Notes: a model not told the origin generated them from the letters alone. 64,000 nucleotides of DNA from Massilia sp. H-1 (GCA_024703915.1 CP087969.1:2666001-2730000); one strand, 5' to 3'; counted from the first letter of the stretch, positions 1 to 10,826 are shown. Translations and numbers: made by a program.

Positions 1-90
1 TGTAACTAAACCGTGGGTATGCACAGAACATATTTTGTTGCCGAATGTAAATAAGTGTGTTTTTTAGCGTGTTACTTTGTAAAAGTCTGT

Positions 91-96
91 TATATT
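91..96 (+). promoter_or_regulatory. possible -10 box upstream of the response regulator
   Basis: The 168 bases before the first gene are AT-rich compared with the rest of the window and contain TATATT about 70 bases before the ATG. No well-spaced -35 hexamer is obvious, so this is a weak call from sequence composition and one hexamer only. Confidence 0.25.
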
Positions 97-168
97 CTGA
101 GTAACTAATGAGTCTTCAAGGTAGGATTCCGCCTACAAAAACAAACTTCACGTTCGCGACCGCCTATT

Positions 169-858
169 ATGAGAATTGCAGTCTTAGACAACGACCGCAG
201 CCAGGCCGACCTTATTTGCCAGGTGCTAACCTCGGCGGGACACGTGTGCCAATCCTTCGATAACGGCAAAGACATGCTTGCGCAGTTGCGCAAAGACAGC
301 GTCGACATGCTGATACTCGACTGGCAAGTCGCCGACCTCAACGGCGCCGAAGTTGTCCGCCGTGCAAAGGAGAAATTAACCTCCGGAACGCCGATCATGT
401 TCCTCACCAACAGCTCTGCCGAAGACGATATCGTCAGCAGCATTTCCGCTGGTGCAGACGATTATATGATCAAGCCGCTTCGGCGCGGCGAACTGGTGGC
501 CAGGGTGCAAGCTTTGCTGCGCCGCGCCTACCCGACCCAGAATGGCGCCGAGCAACTCGTCTTCGGTCCCTACATCTTCGAAACCCGTCCCGGCCGCCTG
601 CTGATGGATGGCGTGGTCATCGAAGTCACCCACAAAGAATTTTACCTGGCGCTGTTGTTTTTCAGGAATATCGGACGTCCGCTGTCGTGCGCCTACATTC
701 ATGAAGCGGTCTGGATCCGCGAAACCGCCGTGCCCTCGCGCACCATGGACACCCATGTGTCACGCGTGCGCAACAAATTGCAGTTGCGCCCAGAGAATGG
801 TTTCCGGCTGGTACCCGTCTACAGTTACGGCTACCGCCTGGAAAAACTCGGCGCCTGA
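169..858 (+). CDS. OmpR/PhoB-family response regulator
   Basis: This is a 229-residue two-component response regulator. Residues 1-115 form a receiver domain with the acidic pair D7/D9, phospho-acceptor D51 in the LILDW strand and the conserved lysine in IKPLRRG near residue 101. Residues 125-229 form a winged-helix DNA-binding domain ending in the typical SYGYRL wing. The ATG start is the first in frame after an AT-rich leader. No sensor kinase lies next to it in the window, so the signal and targets are unknown. The frame is intact, unlike many neighbours; it contains no GCCGGC-type site. The family is certain; a specific gene name is not justified. Confidence 0.93.
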   Translation: MRIAVLDNDRSQADLICQVLTSAGHVCQSFDNGKDMLAQLRKDSVDMLILDWQVADLNGAEVVRRAKEKLTSGTPIMFLTNSSAEDDIVSSISAGADDYMIKPLRRGELVARVQALLRRAYPTQNGAEQLVFGPYIFETRPGRLLMDGVVIEVTHKEFYLALLFFRNIGRPLSCAYIHEAVWIRETAVPSRTMDTHVSRVRNKLQLRPENGFRLVPVYSYGYRLEKLGA

Positions 859-950
859 GAATTTCTCCACTGCACGGATTCTTCCCCGATCACTGAAGGG
901 CTTGCGCCAGCACGGTATAATGACGGCACTCGTCCGTACACTGTATAGAT

Positions 951-2231
951 ATGCAACTGCTCGCCGTCGGCCTCAATCACACCACTGCACCGGTCTCGCT
1001 ACGCAGAGCAGCTGGCGTTTGGTCCTGAGCAGCTCGGCCAGGCGGTGCGGGCCGCGCAAGGCTGGTTCATGCTAAGCATCGATCCGCGCGGCACCGACGA
1101 GGCCGCCATTCTGTCGACCTGCAACCGTACCGAAATGTACGCCGCCAGCGACATCGAAAACCCGCTCGACGCCAGTGCCCATTTCCTGGCCGATTATCAC
1201 AAGCTCAACTACGGCGAACTGCGTCCGCACCTGTACATGCTGCCACAAGGCGAAGCGGTGCGCCATGCGTTCCGGGTCGCCTCCGGCCTCGATTCCATGG
1301 TCATGGGCGAAACCCAGATCCTGGGCCAGATGAAAGACGCCGTGCGCGTGGCCGAAGAAGCGGGCGGCATGGGCACTTATCTGCACCAGCTGTTCCAGCG
1401 CAGCTTCTCGGTTGCCAAGGAAGTGCGCAGCACCACCGAAATCGGCGCCCACAGCGTCTCGATGGCGGCGGCCGCGGTGCGCCTGTCGCAGCGCATTTTC
1501 GACAAGATCGCCGAGCAGCACGTGCTGTTCATCGGCGCTAAGCAGAAATGATCGAGCTGTGCGCCACCCACTTTGCCGCGCAAAATCCCAAGTCGATCAC
1601 CATCGCCAACCGCACCATGGAGCGCGGCGAGGCCCTGGCCCACCGCTTCAACGGCAAGGCGATCCGCCTGGCCGCGCTGCCCGAGCAGCTGCAGCAGTTC
1701 GACATCGTCATCTCGTGCACCGCGTCCTCGCTGCCCCTGATCGGCCTGGGCCTGGTCGAGCGCGCGATCAAGGCGCGCCGCCACAAGCCGATGTTCATGG
1801 TCGACCTGGCCGTGCCGCGCGATATCGAGACCGAAGTCGGCCGCCTCGACGACGTCTTCCTGTACACCGTGGACGATCTTGGCCAGGTGGTGCAAACCGG
1901 CCTCGAACACCGCCAGGCCGCCGTGGCCCAGGCCGAAGCCATTATTGAAACGCGCGTGCAATCCTTCATGCACTGGATCGACGACCGCGCCATGGTCCCC
2001 GTGATCCAGGACCTGCAGGAAAACAGCGAAGCGATGCGCCTGTTCGAACTCGAACGCGCACGCAAGATGCTGGCGCGCGGCGACGACATCGACGTCGTCC
2101 TGGACGCCCTGTCCAAGGGCCTGACCGCCAAATTCCTGCACGGCCCGCAGCAAGCGCTGCACCGGGCCCAGGGCGACGAGCGCGCCCGCCTTGCCTCGCT
2201 GCTGCCGCAGCTGTTCCGCGGCCGCCGTTAG
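951..2231 (+). CDS. hemA: glutamyl-tRNA reductase (frames broken by sequence errors)
   Basis: GluTR reduces glutamyl-tRNA(Glu) to glutamate-1-semialdehyde, the first committed step of C5 haem biosynthesis. Recognised motifs are the N-terminal [23 protein letters not shown] with the catalytic cysteine, the active-site [16 protein letters not shown] stretch, the Rossmann strand around FIGA and the C-terminal dimerisation region ending in LFRGRR. The frame starts at the ATG at 951, shifts by one inserted base near 1005, and breaks at about 1539-1546, where GCTAAGC stands for the expected GCCGGC of an FIGAGEMIEL strand. These are read as sequence errors in an intact essential gene. It is followed by prfA, the conserved proteobacterial order. 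Confidence 0.93.
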
Positions 2232-2297
2232 CGCCCCGCGCAGCTGCCTTGCCCGCCGCTTTCCTGCGGCCGTCCCCACACCTTTACCGAGTACCCT

Positions 2298-3376
2298 ATG
2301 AAACCATCCATGCTGGCCAAGCTGGACCAACTGGCCAACCGTCTCGTCGAACTCGACGAACTGCTGATGCACGAAGGCGCGACGTCCAATATGGACAGCT
2401 ACCGCAAGATGACGCGGAGCACGCCGAGATCGGCCCGCTGGTGGCCCTGTACAAGGAGTTCCAGCGCGCCCAGAGCGACATCGCCGAAGCGCAGGGAAAT
2501 GCTGTCCGATCCGGACATGAAGGAATTCGCGCAGGAAGAGATCGAAGCGGCCAAAGGCCGCGTGGCCTACTCGAGCTGGACCTGCAAAAAATGCTGCTGC
2601 CGAAAGACGTCAACGACGAGCGCAACATCTTCCTCGAGATCCGCGCCGGCACCGGCGGCGACGAGATCGGCCCTGTTCGCGGGCGACCTGCTGCGCATGT
2701 ACACCCGCTTCGCCGAGCGTAACCGCTGGCAGGTCGAGATGGTGTCCGAATCGGCCTCGGACCTGGGCGGCTACCGCGAAGTGATCGTGCGCCTGATCGG
2801 CAACGGCGCCTACTCTAAGCTCAAGTTCGAGTCGGGCGGCCACCGCGTGCAGCGCGTGCTTAAGCCACCGAAACCCAGGGCCGCATTCACACCTCGGCCT
2901 GCACCGTGGCCGTGATGCCGGAAGCGGACGAAGTCGAAGACGTGAACATCAACCCGGCCGACCTGCGCATCGATACCTTCCGCGCTTCGGGCGCGGGCGG
3001 ACAGCACATCAACAAGACCGATTCGGCCGTGCGCCTGACCCACTTGCCGACCGGGATCGTGGTCGAGTGCCAGGACGACCGCAGCCAGCACAAGAACAAG
3101 GCCTCGGCGCTCAAGGTGCTGGCCGCGCGCATCAAGGACGTGCAGCTGCGCGAGCAGCAGTCGAAGGAAGCGGCCACCCGCAAGAGCCTGATCGGCTCGG
3201 GCGACCGCAGCGAACGGATCCGCACTTATAACTTCCCGCAGGGGCGCATGACCGACCACCGCATCAACCTGACGCTGTACAAGCTCGATTTCATCATGGA
3301 CGGCGAGCTGACCGAGCTGACCAACGCGCTGGCGGCCGAACACCAGGCCGAATTGCTGGCCGCGCTGGGCGACTGA
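2298..3376 (+). CDS. prfA: peptide chain release factor 1 (frames broken)
   Basis: RF1 recognises UAA and UAG and triggers peptidyl-tRNA hydrolysis. The GGQ motif is visible in [16 protein letters not shown] (about 2992-3030), followed by [20 protein letters not shown], the class I RF signature. The start [15 protein letters not shown] matches the family. The reading frame shifts at roughly 2413, 2497, 2570, 2664 and 2858-2865. The last is a GCTTAAGC octamer where [17 protein letters not shown] requires GCCGGC. Five breaks in an essential gene argue for sequence error, not decay. Its substrate partner prmC lies two genes downstream. Confidence 0.93.
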
Positions 3377-3451
3377 GCTTGCGGTTAAGCTTCCAATAAG
3401 CCTGCCGCGATTTAATGCAATACTCACCACTTTGACCGCCACGGAACGCCC

Positions 3452-3924
3452 ATGCCAAGCAATCGCCAGATCCTGATCGCCATCGCCCTGACCTGTTTCG
3501 CCCTGGTGGGCGGCGCGCTGTACTTCCAGCACGTGAAAGACATGCTGCCTTGTCCGCTGTGCGTGATCCAGCGCTATGCCTTCCTGTTTACCGGCCTGTT
3601 CGCGCTGATCGCCGCGTTCACGCAGAAGCGCACGCCGTGGACCGCGCTGTCGCTGGTCGCCGCGCTGGGCGGCCTGGGAACGGTCGCCAAGCACTTGTAC
3701 GTGCTGGCCCATCCCGGCTTCACCTGCGGCATCGACCCGTACGAAAACTTCCTCAACAACCTGCCGACTGCCAAGGTCATGCCATGGCTGTTCGAGTCCA
3801 ACGGCCTGTGCAGAATCGGCCGGTGACCTGATCGTCGGCCTGTCGCTGCCGCAGTGGTCGGCCCTGTCGTTCGCGCTGCTCACCGCCTAGCCTGATCACG
3901 GTCCTGGTCCGCCGCAACAAATGA
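3452..3924 (+). CDS. dsbB: disulfide bond formation protein B
   Basis: DsbB is an inner-membrane quinone reductase that reoxidises DsbA. The protein has four predicted membrane segments, the first redox pair in CPLC (near residue 32) after a short periplasmic turn, and a second periplasmic loop with the FTCGIDPYENFLNNLP stretch and a further cysteine in NGLC. Length about 155 residues fits the family. The frame shifts near 3812 and again at 3887-3893, where GCCTAGCC replaces the GCCGGCC expected for LTAGLITVLVRR. The stop overlaps the prmC start as ATGA. Placement of dsbB between prfA and prmC is the only unusual feature of this block. Confidence 0.88.
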
Positions 3925-4751
3925 TCGCGCCCGGCGTCACGGTAGGTGCACTGCAGGCCGGCTTGCCGCTGGACCCGCTGGAGAACCGCATCCTGCTGTG
4001 CCACGCCCTGGGCCTGACCCGGGTCGGCCTGATCACGCAGAACGAACGCACGCTGACGGCGCCCGAAGCGGATGCCCTGCGCGCCCTGGTCGAACGGCGC
4101 ATGCGCGGCGAACCGATCGCCTACATCGTGGGCAAGCGCGAATTTTTTCGGGCTCGATTTCCGCGTCACCGATGCGGTCCTGATTCCCCGCCCCGATACC
4201 GAACTGCTGGTCGAACTGGCGCTTGAACGCCTGCCGCAGGGTGGGCGCGCGCTCGACATGGGGACCGGCAGCGGCGCCATCGCGGTCGCCATCGCCCACA
4301 CGCGGCGCGACGCGCAGGTGACCGCGCTCGACGTCAGCCCGGCCGCGCTGGAGGTGGCGACGTCCAACGCGGCAGCCAACGGCGCGGCCGTGCGTTTCTT
4401 GCAAAGCGACTGGTACAGCGCGCTTGGCAGCGAGGTCTTCGACCTGATCGCCTCCAATCCCCCGTACATCGCCGACGGCGACATCCACCTGTCGCAGGGC
4501 GACTTGTGCTTCAGTAGCTGTGGCGCCCTGACCGACCACGCCGACGGCCTGTCGGCGCTGCGCACCATCGTCGCCAGGCGCTCCCCGCGCACCTGGTGCC
4601 GCAGGGCTGGCTGCTGATGGAGCACGGCTACGACCAGGCCGCGCAGGTGCGCCAGTTGTTGACCGAAGCAGGCTACACGGACGTGCAAAGCTGGCGCGAC
4701 CTGGCCTAAGCATCGAGACGGACGACAGGCGGACGCGCGCCAGCGCCCTAA
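3921..4751 (+). CDS. prmC: peptide chain release factor N5-glutamine methyltransferase
   Basis: PrmC methylates the glutamine of the GGQ motif of RF1/RF2 using S-adenosylmethionine. The N-terminal helical domain is followed by motif I (DMGTGSGAIAVAIA) and the catalytic SNPPYIADGD motif. The C-terminus ends around the conserved LAGIER stretch. The frame breaks at a six-T homopolymer near 4145, at 4573 where GCCAGG replaces GCCGG, and near 4710 where GCCTAAGCATC replaces GCCGGCATC; the stop at 4749-4751 is chosen after restoring these. The start overlaps the dsbB stop. Functionally it pairs with prfA just upstream. Confidence 0.9.
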
Positions 4752-4951
4752 GAGCCGCACAGCGTCCGCACGCAAGAAACTGCCATCGCAAACCCGCATT
4801 GCGCACTGGCTGGCTCAGCAAGGGCGCGCGGGCAGGAAGGGTGAGCTGCCACTCCATGATCTCGTTCTTGCTCGCGCGGTCCTCGTTTCCGTCCACCGGC
4901 ACCGAACCGTGAGGTGGGATCCTTGTCCAACAAGGACTGAAGGAGACGAGC

Positions 4952-5742
4952 ATGTTCGAGACCATAGCGCTGCACCTCAATCCCACCACCCGCTCTGCCG
5001 TGTTGCGCATGCTCCATGCGCGCGGCGACGGGCGCAGTCTCAATGCCGTGCTGGAAGAAGCGTTGCAGGCGTGGCTGCTCAAGGCGGCCTGCGACGATCC
5101 GCGCGCAGCGCAGGCAGGCCCGCGCGGCTATCAATGGAAAAGCCTGTTCCTGCCGGAGGGCACCTGCATCCGCTTCGAATACCGGCACCAGACCTGGCAT
5201 GCCGAGGTGCGGGGCGACCATATCATTTACCAAGGCCAGGCGTATTCGCCGCGTCAGCTCCTGCTGCACGTGACAGGCACCGTGCGCAATGCCTGGCGCG
5301 AGCTATGGATACGCGCGCCTGGGGACTTCCGCTGGCATCTGGCCGACACGCGCCGCCACATCCTGCGGCGTACGCCGCGTGGCAAACACCGGCGCGGCAT
5401 TGATGCCACCGTTCTCACCACGGACAGTGCAATCGCCAAAGCCGAGCGCGCGGCGCTGGAGGCAGCAGGCGAGCCGGTGCCAGCCCATCTTTGGCGCAGT
5501 GAAAGCGCGGGCCGCGGCGCCGCGCTGCGCGGATTCTCTACCGCGACGATCTGGTGCGCGCCGACCAGCCGGACCTGAGCTTCAAACTCGGTGGCGGCGG
5601 CCATGTCAAGGCAGGACGATCCGGACCGCGCGACCGGCGCTGGCACAGCTTTGTCGCCGAAGTGACGGCAAGAGCGCTCGCCGCGCGGGAAGGGGCGATT
5701 CAAGGGGCGATTCAAGGGGCGATTCAAGGGACGATTCGCTAG
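4952..5742 (+). CDS. hypothetical protein: RHH-like N-terminus and RAMA-like domain
   Basis: I do not recognise a named gene. A strong AAGGAGA ribosome site precedes the ATG. Residues 1-45 look like a ribbon-helix-helix or arc-type dimerisation segment (alternating strand, then SLNAVLEEALQAWL helix). Residues about 60-130 (YQWKSLFLPEGTCIRFEYRH, then a strand with YQGQAYSPRQLLLHVTGT and a Trp-rich end) resemble the RAMA domain found beside methylase and nuclease modules. The frame shifts near 5535. The C-terminus carries four near-perfect 12-base repeats encoding GAIQ units. Function is unknown; the RAMA assignment is by eye and moderate at best. Confidence 0.6.
5694..5740 (+). repeat. 12-bp tandem repeat at the 3' end of the hypothetical gene
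   Basis: The unit GATTCAAGGGGC is repeated about 3.5 times and keeps frame, encoding repeated GAIQ tetrapeptides just before the stop codon. The last copy diverges (ACGATTCGC). Its in-frame length suggests coding slippage variation. Confidence 0.8.
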
Positions 5743-5797
5743 AAGCGGTCAAGGTGCTTAAACTTTGCTAAAATGGCTACCCAGCCCCGGAGCCCCC

Positions 5798-7637
5798 TTG
5801 CGCCAACTGCTCATCATCCCCGCACTCTTGCTCGCGCTACTGGCGCCGCCCGGCGCCACGGCTAAGCAGCAGCGCGGCGGACCAGGCGGCCAGGGCGCTG
5901 TTCGAGGCCGACTGGCAGTGGCGCCTCCAGAACCAGCCCGAATACGCCACCCTGATCGGCGACTACCGCTTCGACAATACCCTGTCCGACACCACGCTGG
6001 CCGCCGCCCTGCAGCAGCCTCGCCCACGAACGCAAGATGCTCGAGCAGGCGCGCCAGATCGCGCGACCAGCTGAGCGGCCAGAATCCCCTGTCCTGGGAC
6101 CTGTTCATCTACCAGAAGGAGCAGCTGCTGCGCGCGGCCGCCTTCTATCCCTTCAACCCGCAGCCGCTCACGCAGCTGGCTTAAGCATCCACGTCAGCCT
6201 GCCGCAGACCGTGGCGCAAATGCCGTTCGCCACCGAGGCCGACTACCGCAATTACCTGGCGCGGCTGGACGCGCTGCTTAAGCCCACGTGGCCAGAGCAT
6301 CATCAGAACAGCTGCGCGAGGGCGTGCGCAGCGGCTGGGTCGCACCGAAGTTGGCCGTGCGCCAGGTGCCCGGCATGCTGCAGCCAGCTGCGCGGAGACG
6401 GCCCTGGACGGCGCGCTGGGCCAGCCGTTCCGCCAGATTCCGGCAACCATCGACAAGCCGGTGCGCGACGCACTTGCCGCCAGCGGCCAGACGGCGCTGC
6501 GCACCAAAGCGATGCTTAGCCCTGCAGGAGCTCGAGGACTTCGTGCGCACCGAATACCTCCCGGCCGCGCGCGACACCATCGGCGTGAGCGCCCTGCCCG
6601 GCGGCCAGGATTACTACGCCTTCCTGGCTGCCCAGCAGACCGGCACCAGCCTGACCCCGGCCGAGATCCACGCGCTGGGCCTGAAAGAAGTGGCGCGCCT
6701 CAAAGCGCTGCTCCCGGCCGCGATCGCCCGTACCGGTTTCGCGGGCACCTTCACCCAGTTCGCCGCCTTCGCCAACAGCGACCCGCGCCTGTTCGCAGCC
6801 ACGCCGGAACTGCTGCTGGCGCGCTACCGGCGCCTGGTCAGAACGGGTAGCAGCATTAAGCATGCCGAAACTGTTCTTCAGCGTGCTTACGGCCCAGGAG
6901 CTGCTGGTCAAGTGGGCCACCTCGGCTAGCGCGCCGAACAGGGCGCGGCCTGGTACGAAGCCGGTACCGCGGACCGCCCCGCCGCCTTCGTGGTCAATAC
7001 GGCCCGCCCCGACACCCATCCCCTGTGGGAGGCCGAAACCCTGACCCTGCACGAAGGCATGCCGGGCCACCACATGCAGGCCGCGCGTGCGCGAACTGGG
7101 CGAACTGCCGCCGTTCCGGCGCTACGGCTGGAACGTGGCCTACGGCGAAGGCTGGGCCCTGTATGCCGAATCGCTGGGCCCTGAACTGGGCTTTTACAAG
7201 GATGCTTTTTCGGCCTTCGGCAGGCTCAACGCGGAACTGTTCCGGGCCGCGCGGCTGGTGGTCGATACCGGCATCCACAGCAAGGGCTGGTCGCGTCAGC
7301 AGGCGCTCGATTACATGAACGCCAATACCGCCAACCCGGTGGCCGACAATGAAACCGAGGTCGACCGCTACATCGCCTGGCTAAGCCCAGGCGCTCGGCT
7401 ACAAGCTGGGCGAACTCAAGATCCGCGCTGCGCGACAAGGCCCAGGCGGCGCTCGGCGAGCAGTTCGACCTGCGGCGTTTTCACGCAGCCGTGCTCGACA
7501 ATGGCCCGCTGCCGCTGCCGCTGCTGGAACAGCAGCTCGACCAATGGCTGGCCGCCACGCTGCCCAAGGCGGCGCCCCCTGCCCCTGCCAAAATAGAAAA
7601 CGGCGCGGCTCCGGCGCGCTTGGCGTTTTTCGGTTAA
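5798..7637 (+). CDS. DUF885-family secreted putative metallohydrolase (frames broken)
   Basis: A TTG start at 5798 gives a clean signal peptide (RQLLIIPALLLALLAPPGATA). The mature protein matches the DUF885 family: helical N-terminal half, then the conserved HEGMPGHHMQ motif (near 7050-7080) and the downstream GEGWALYAESLG motif, which together look like a zinc-protease-type HExxH variant and its glutamate ligand. The frame breaks repeatedly: GCTAAGC near 5852, GCTTAAGC at 6179 and 6276, GCTTAGCC near 6507, ATTAAGC near 6855, a GCGC contraction near 7090 and CTAAGCC near 7383. Each of the clearest sites becomes continuous on restoring GCCGGC. The exact stop (7596 or 7637) is uncertain. Substrate unknown. 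Confidence 0.78.
7597..7636. terminator. possible rho-independent terminator after the DUF885 gene
   Basis: AAAACG followed by GCGCG-rich arms and CGTTTTT could fold into a GC-rich hairpin with flanking A and T runs, between the DUF885 gene and gshA. The pairing is imperfect as read and it overlaps one possible frame end of the upstream gene. Confidence 0.4.
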
Positions 7638-7682
7638 TCTCGCAGCAATTACCTATTTGGCAGTACAAGAAAGGATCCACCC

Positions 7683-9281
7683 GTGTCGAACCAACTGACC
7701 CGCCGTCTGGCCCTGCTGGACGAAGAAGACAACCGGCCCCTGCTCGGTCAGGGACTGCGTGGTATCGAACGCGAGACGCTACGCGTCGACCCGCGCGGCC
7801 ATCTGGCGCGCACCCCGCATCCGGTGGCGCTCGGCTCCGCGCTGACCAACCCGCAGATCACCACCGACTACGCCGAAGCCCTGCTCGAATTCATCACAGC
7901 CTACCGAGAACGACATCGGCCTCACGCTGCACAAGCTCGACGCCATCCACCGCTTCGCCTACTCCAGGCTGGGCGAGGAAATGCTGTGGAGCGAATCGAT
8001 GCCGTGCGAGCTGCCGTCCGAAGAAGAAATCGACATCGCCTGGTACGGCACCTCCAACATCGGCATGCTCAAGCACGTGTACCGGCGCGGCCTCGCTGCT
8101 GCGCTACAACAAAGCGATGCAGTGCATCGTCTAAGCATCCACTACAACTACTCGCTGCCCGAGCAGCTGTGGCATCTGTTCTCGGTGGACCAGGGCGTGC
8201 CCGAAGAACGCCGCTGCGGCCTGCGCGACTTCCAGTCCGAAAGCTACATTGCCCTGATCCGCAACTTCCGCCGCTACAGCTGGCTGCTGATGTACCTGTT
8301 CGGCGCATCGCCTACCCCTGTCCAAAGGCTTCCTGCGCGGACGCCAGCACAGCCTCGAGACGCTCTCCGACGACACGCTCTACCTGCCATACGCGACCAG
8401 CCTGCGCATGAGCGACCTCGGTTACCAGAACGATGCCCAGTCCGGCCTGACCCCGCACGAAAATTCGCTCGAGAGCTATGTGCGCACGCTGATGGATGCG
8501 GTCAACCGTCCCTACCAGCCGTACGCCGCGCTCGGCACCAAGAAGGACGGCGAGTGGATCCAGCTGTCGACCAACGTGCTGCAGATCGAGAACGAATACT
8601 ATTCGACCATCCGCCCCAAGCGCGTGATCCGGACCGGCGAGCGGCCGGTGCAGGCCCTGTGCAAGCGCGGCGTGCAGTACATCGAAGTGCGCTGCCTGGA
8701 CGTCGATCCGTTCGAACCGATCGGCATCAGCGTCGAAACGGGGCGCTTCATGGATGCCTTCCTGCTGTTCTGCGCGCTCGACGACAGCCCGATGATCAAC
8801 CAGATGGAAAGCCAGATCCACGCGCGCAATTTCGCCCGCACCGTCAAGGAAGGCCGCAAGCCCGGCCTCACGCTCACGCGCGACGGCGAGGGAAGTGGCG
8901 CTGCGCGACTGGGCCAACGAACTGATGGCGCGCATCGCGCCGGTGGCGGCCCTGCTCGACGACCAGCACAACGACGGCGGCGTGCATGCCGCTTCGATGG
9001 CGGCGCAGCAGGCCAAGATCGACAACCCGGCCGTCACGCCGTCGGCGCGCGTGCTCGACGAAATCCGCGCGCTGGGCTCGGCCGCCGCCTTCGGCCTGCG
9101 CCAGAGCGTGGCGCACGCGGCCTACTTCCGAAAGCCCGCTGATGCTTAAGCCGAAGAACAGATGTTCACGGAGCTGGCCGAATCCTCGCTGGCCGAGCAG
9201 CGCGACATCGAACGCACCCAGACCGGCAGCTTCGACAATTTCGTCGCCGCCTACAACAGCAGTACACTATGCGGTGACTAA
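7683..9281 (+). CDS. gshA: glutamate-cysteine ligase, proteobacterial type (frames broken)
   Basis: GshA joins glutamate and cysteine, the first step of glutathione synthesis. A GTG start gives [14 protein letters not shown], and the body contains [36 protein letters not shown], the [20 protein letters not shown] region and [13 protein letters not shown], all characteristic of the E. coli-type enzyme. Length about 520 residues is normal. Frame breaks include about 7905, 8127 (GTCTAAGCATC for [11 protein letters not shown]), 8313 and 8893 (homopolymers) and 9144-9151 (GCTTAAGCC for PAEEQ). Read as one intact gene. Glutathione made here could serve the glutathione peroxidase encoded at 58.5 kb. 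Confidence 0.92.
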
Positions 9282-9299
9282 GCTCCCGGGACAGACGCC

Positions 9300-10347
9300 T
9301 TGCTGACCTTTTACAACGAACACCATGCGCAGCACCGCGGACGGGTCGAGATGTTCCGCGGCGAGCTCGTGCCCTGTTTCGAAAAGCCGGAACGGGCCGA
9401 CATGGTGCTGGCCGAATTCGAACGGCGCGGCCTGGGCCAGGTCGTCACGCCGCACGGCGTGTCGCTGGTGTCGCTGGAGCGCATCCACACGCCGCGCTAT
9501 CTGCATTTTCTGCGCAGCGCCTGGAGCGAATGGCTGGCGCTCGATGCGTCGAACGCCGAACGCGATGCGTTTCCGTCGGTGTGGCCGATCCGCGGCATGC
9601 GCCACGATATCGAGCCCGATAATTTTGCCGCCCGCATGGGCTTGTACTCGATGGATGCTTAAGCACGCCGCTCACGGCTTAAGCACCTGGATCGCCGCCA
9701 AGACCGGCGCCGACTGCGCGATCAATGCGGCGCACGCGCTGCGGCTTGGCCAGCGCGGCACCTTCGCACTCACGCGCCCGCCCGGCCACCACGCGGGGGC
9801 GATTTTTTCGGCGGCTACTGCTTCATGAACAATGCGGCGCTGGCGGCCCAGCACCTGCTTGACGACGGCGCGAAAAAAGTCGCCATCCTCGACATCGACT
9901 ACCACCACGGCAACGGCACCCAGAGCATCTTCTACCAGCGCGACGACGTGCTGTTCATCTCGATCCATGCCGATCCGCGCAGCGAGTACCCGTTCTACCT
10001 GGGTCACGCCGACGAAACCGGCGAAGGCGCGGGCCTGGGCTGCAACATGAATTTGCCGCTCCCGCATGGCACCGGCAGCGCGCAGTGGTTCGCGGCGCTG
10101 GAGACGGCCTGCTACAAGCTGGGAGCGTTCGCGCCGGACGCGCTGGTGGTGTCGCTGGGGGTCGATACCTTCGCGGGCGACCCGCTGTCGCACTTCCAGT
10201 TTGCAAAGCGCGGATTTCCTGCGCATCGGCGAACGCATCGCCCACCTCGGCCTGCCGACCGCCTTCGTGTTCGAGGGCGGCTACGCGGTCGCGGAAATCG
10301 GCATCAACGTGGTCAACGTGCTCGAAGGTTTCGAGACGGCGGCCTGA
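9300..10347 (+). CDS. histone deacetylase / acetylpolyamine amidohydrolase family protein
   Basis: This is a zinc-dependent deacetylase of the arginase/HDAC fold, probably acting on acetylated polyamines or small amides in bacteria. Motifs are TRPPGHHAG (tandem active-site His), DIDYHHGNGTQ (zinc Asp/His) and the late VFEGGYA. A TTG start at 9300 begins LLTFYNEHHAQHRG. Two GCTTAAGC octamers at 9657-9664 and 9677-9684 lie 20 bases apart and both sit where SMDAGTPLTAGTW needs GCCGGC, one of the clearest examples of the motif corruption in the window. Further slips occur at a G run near 9797 and a T run near 10202. It lies 18 bases after gshA. Confidence 0.88.
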
Positions 10348-10364
10348 CAACACAAGGAACAGTG

Positions 10365-10817
10365 ATGACTCAATGGCAGCGCAGCGCCTTCGCCGAGCTT
10401 TCGGTGGACGACCTTTACTGCGTGCTGCAGAAGCGCCAGGAAGTATTCATCCTGGAGCAGACCTGCTTCTACCAGGACTTCGACGGCCTCGACCAGGGCG
10501 CCCACCACCTGCTGGGGTGGCACGAGGTCGACGGCAAGCGCGAGCTGGGCGCCTATCTGCGGGTGCTGGCGCCGGGCGCCAAGTACACCGAGATGTCGAT
10601 CGGGCGCGTGCTCACCTCCAAGGCGGCGCGCGGCTCAGGCATCGGCCGCGAGCTGCTGACCGAAGGCCTGGCCTGGGCCGACAGCCTGCATCCGGGCCAC
10701 CGGATCCGGATCGGCGCCCAGCGCTACCTGGAGAAGTTCTACACCAGCTTCGGCTTCGTGACGTTCTCGGAACCGTACGACGAGGATGGCATCATCCACG
10801 TCGACATGCTGCGCTGA
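10365..10817 (+). CDS. GNAT N-acetyltransferase, ElaA-like
   Basis: A 150-residue acetyltransferase with the ElaA layout: FAELSVDDLYCVLQKRQEVF at the N-terminus, QTCFYQDFDGLDQGAHHLLG in the middle and the acetyl-CoA pyrophosphate-binding loop ARGSGIGRELL near residue 92. An AAGGAA ribosome site lies 8 bases before the ATG. The frame is intact. It is 17 bases downstream of the deacetylase gene and probably co-transcribed. The natural substrate of ElaA proteins is not established. Confidence 0.88.
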   Translation: MTQWQRSAFAELSVDDLYCVLQKRQEVFILEQTCFYQDFDGLDQGAHHLLGWHEVDGKRELGAYLRVLAPGAKYTEMSIGRVLTSKAARGSGIGRELLTEGLAWADSLHPGHRIRIGAQRYLEKFYTSFGFVTFSEPYDEDGIIHVDMLR

Positions 10818-10826
10818 GATCCGTCT

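Noticed and set aside
951..3376. hemA and prfA as pseudogenes
   Set aside because: Both are essential single-copy genes with fully conserved motifs in every segment. Breaks are small indels of types seen throughout the window, so error is far more likely than decay.
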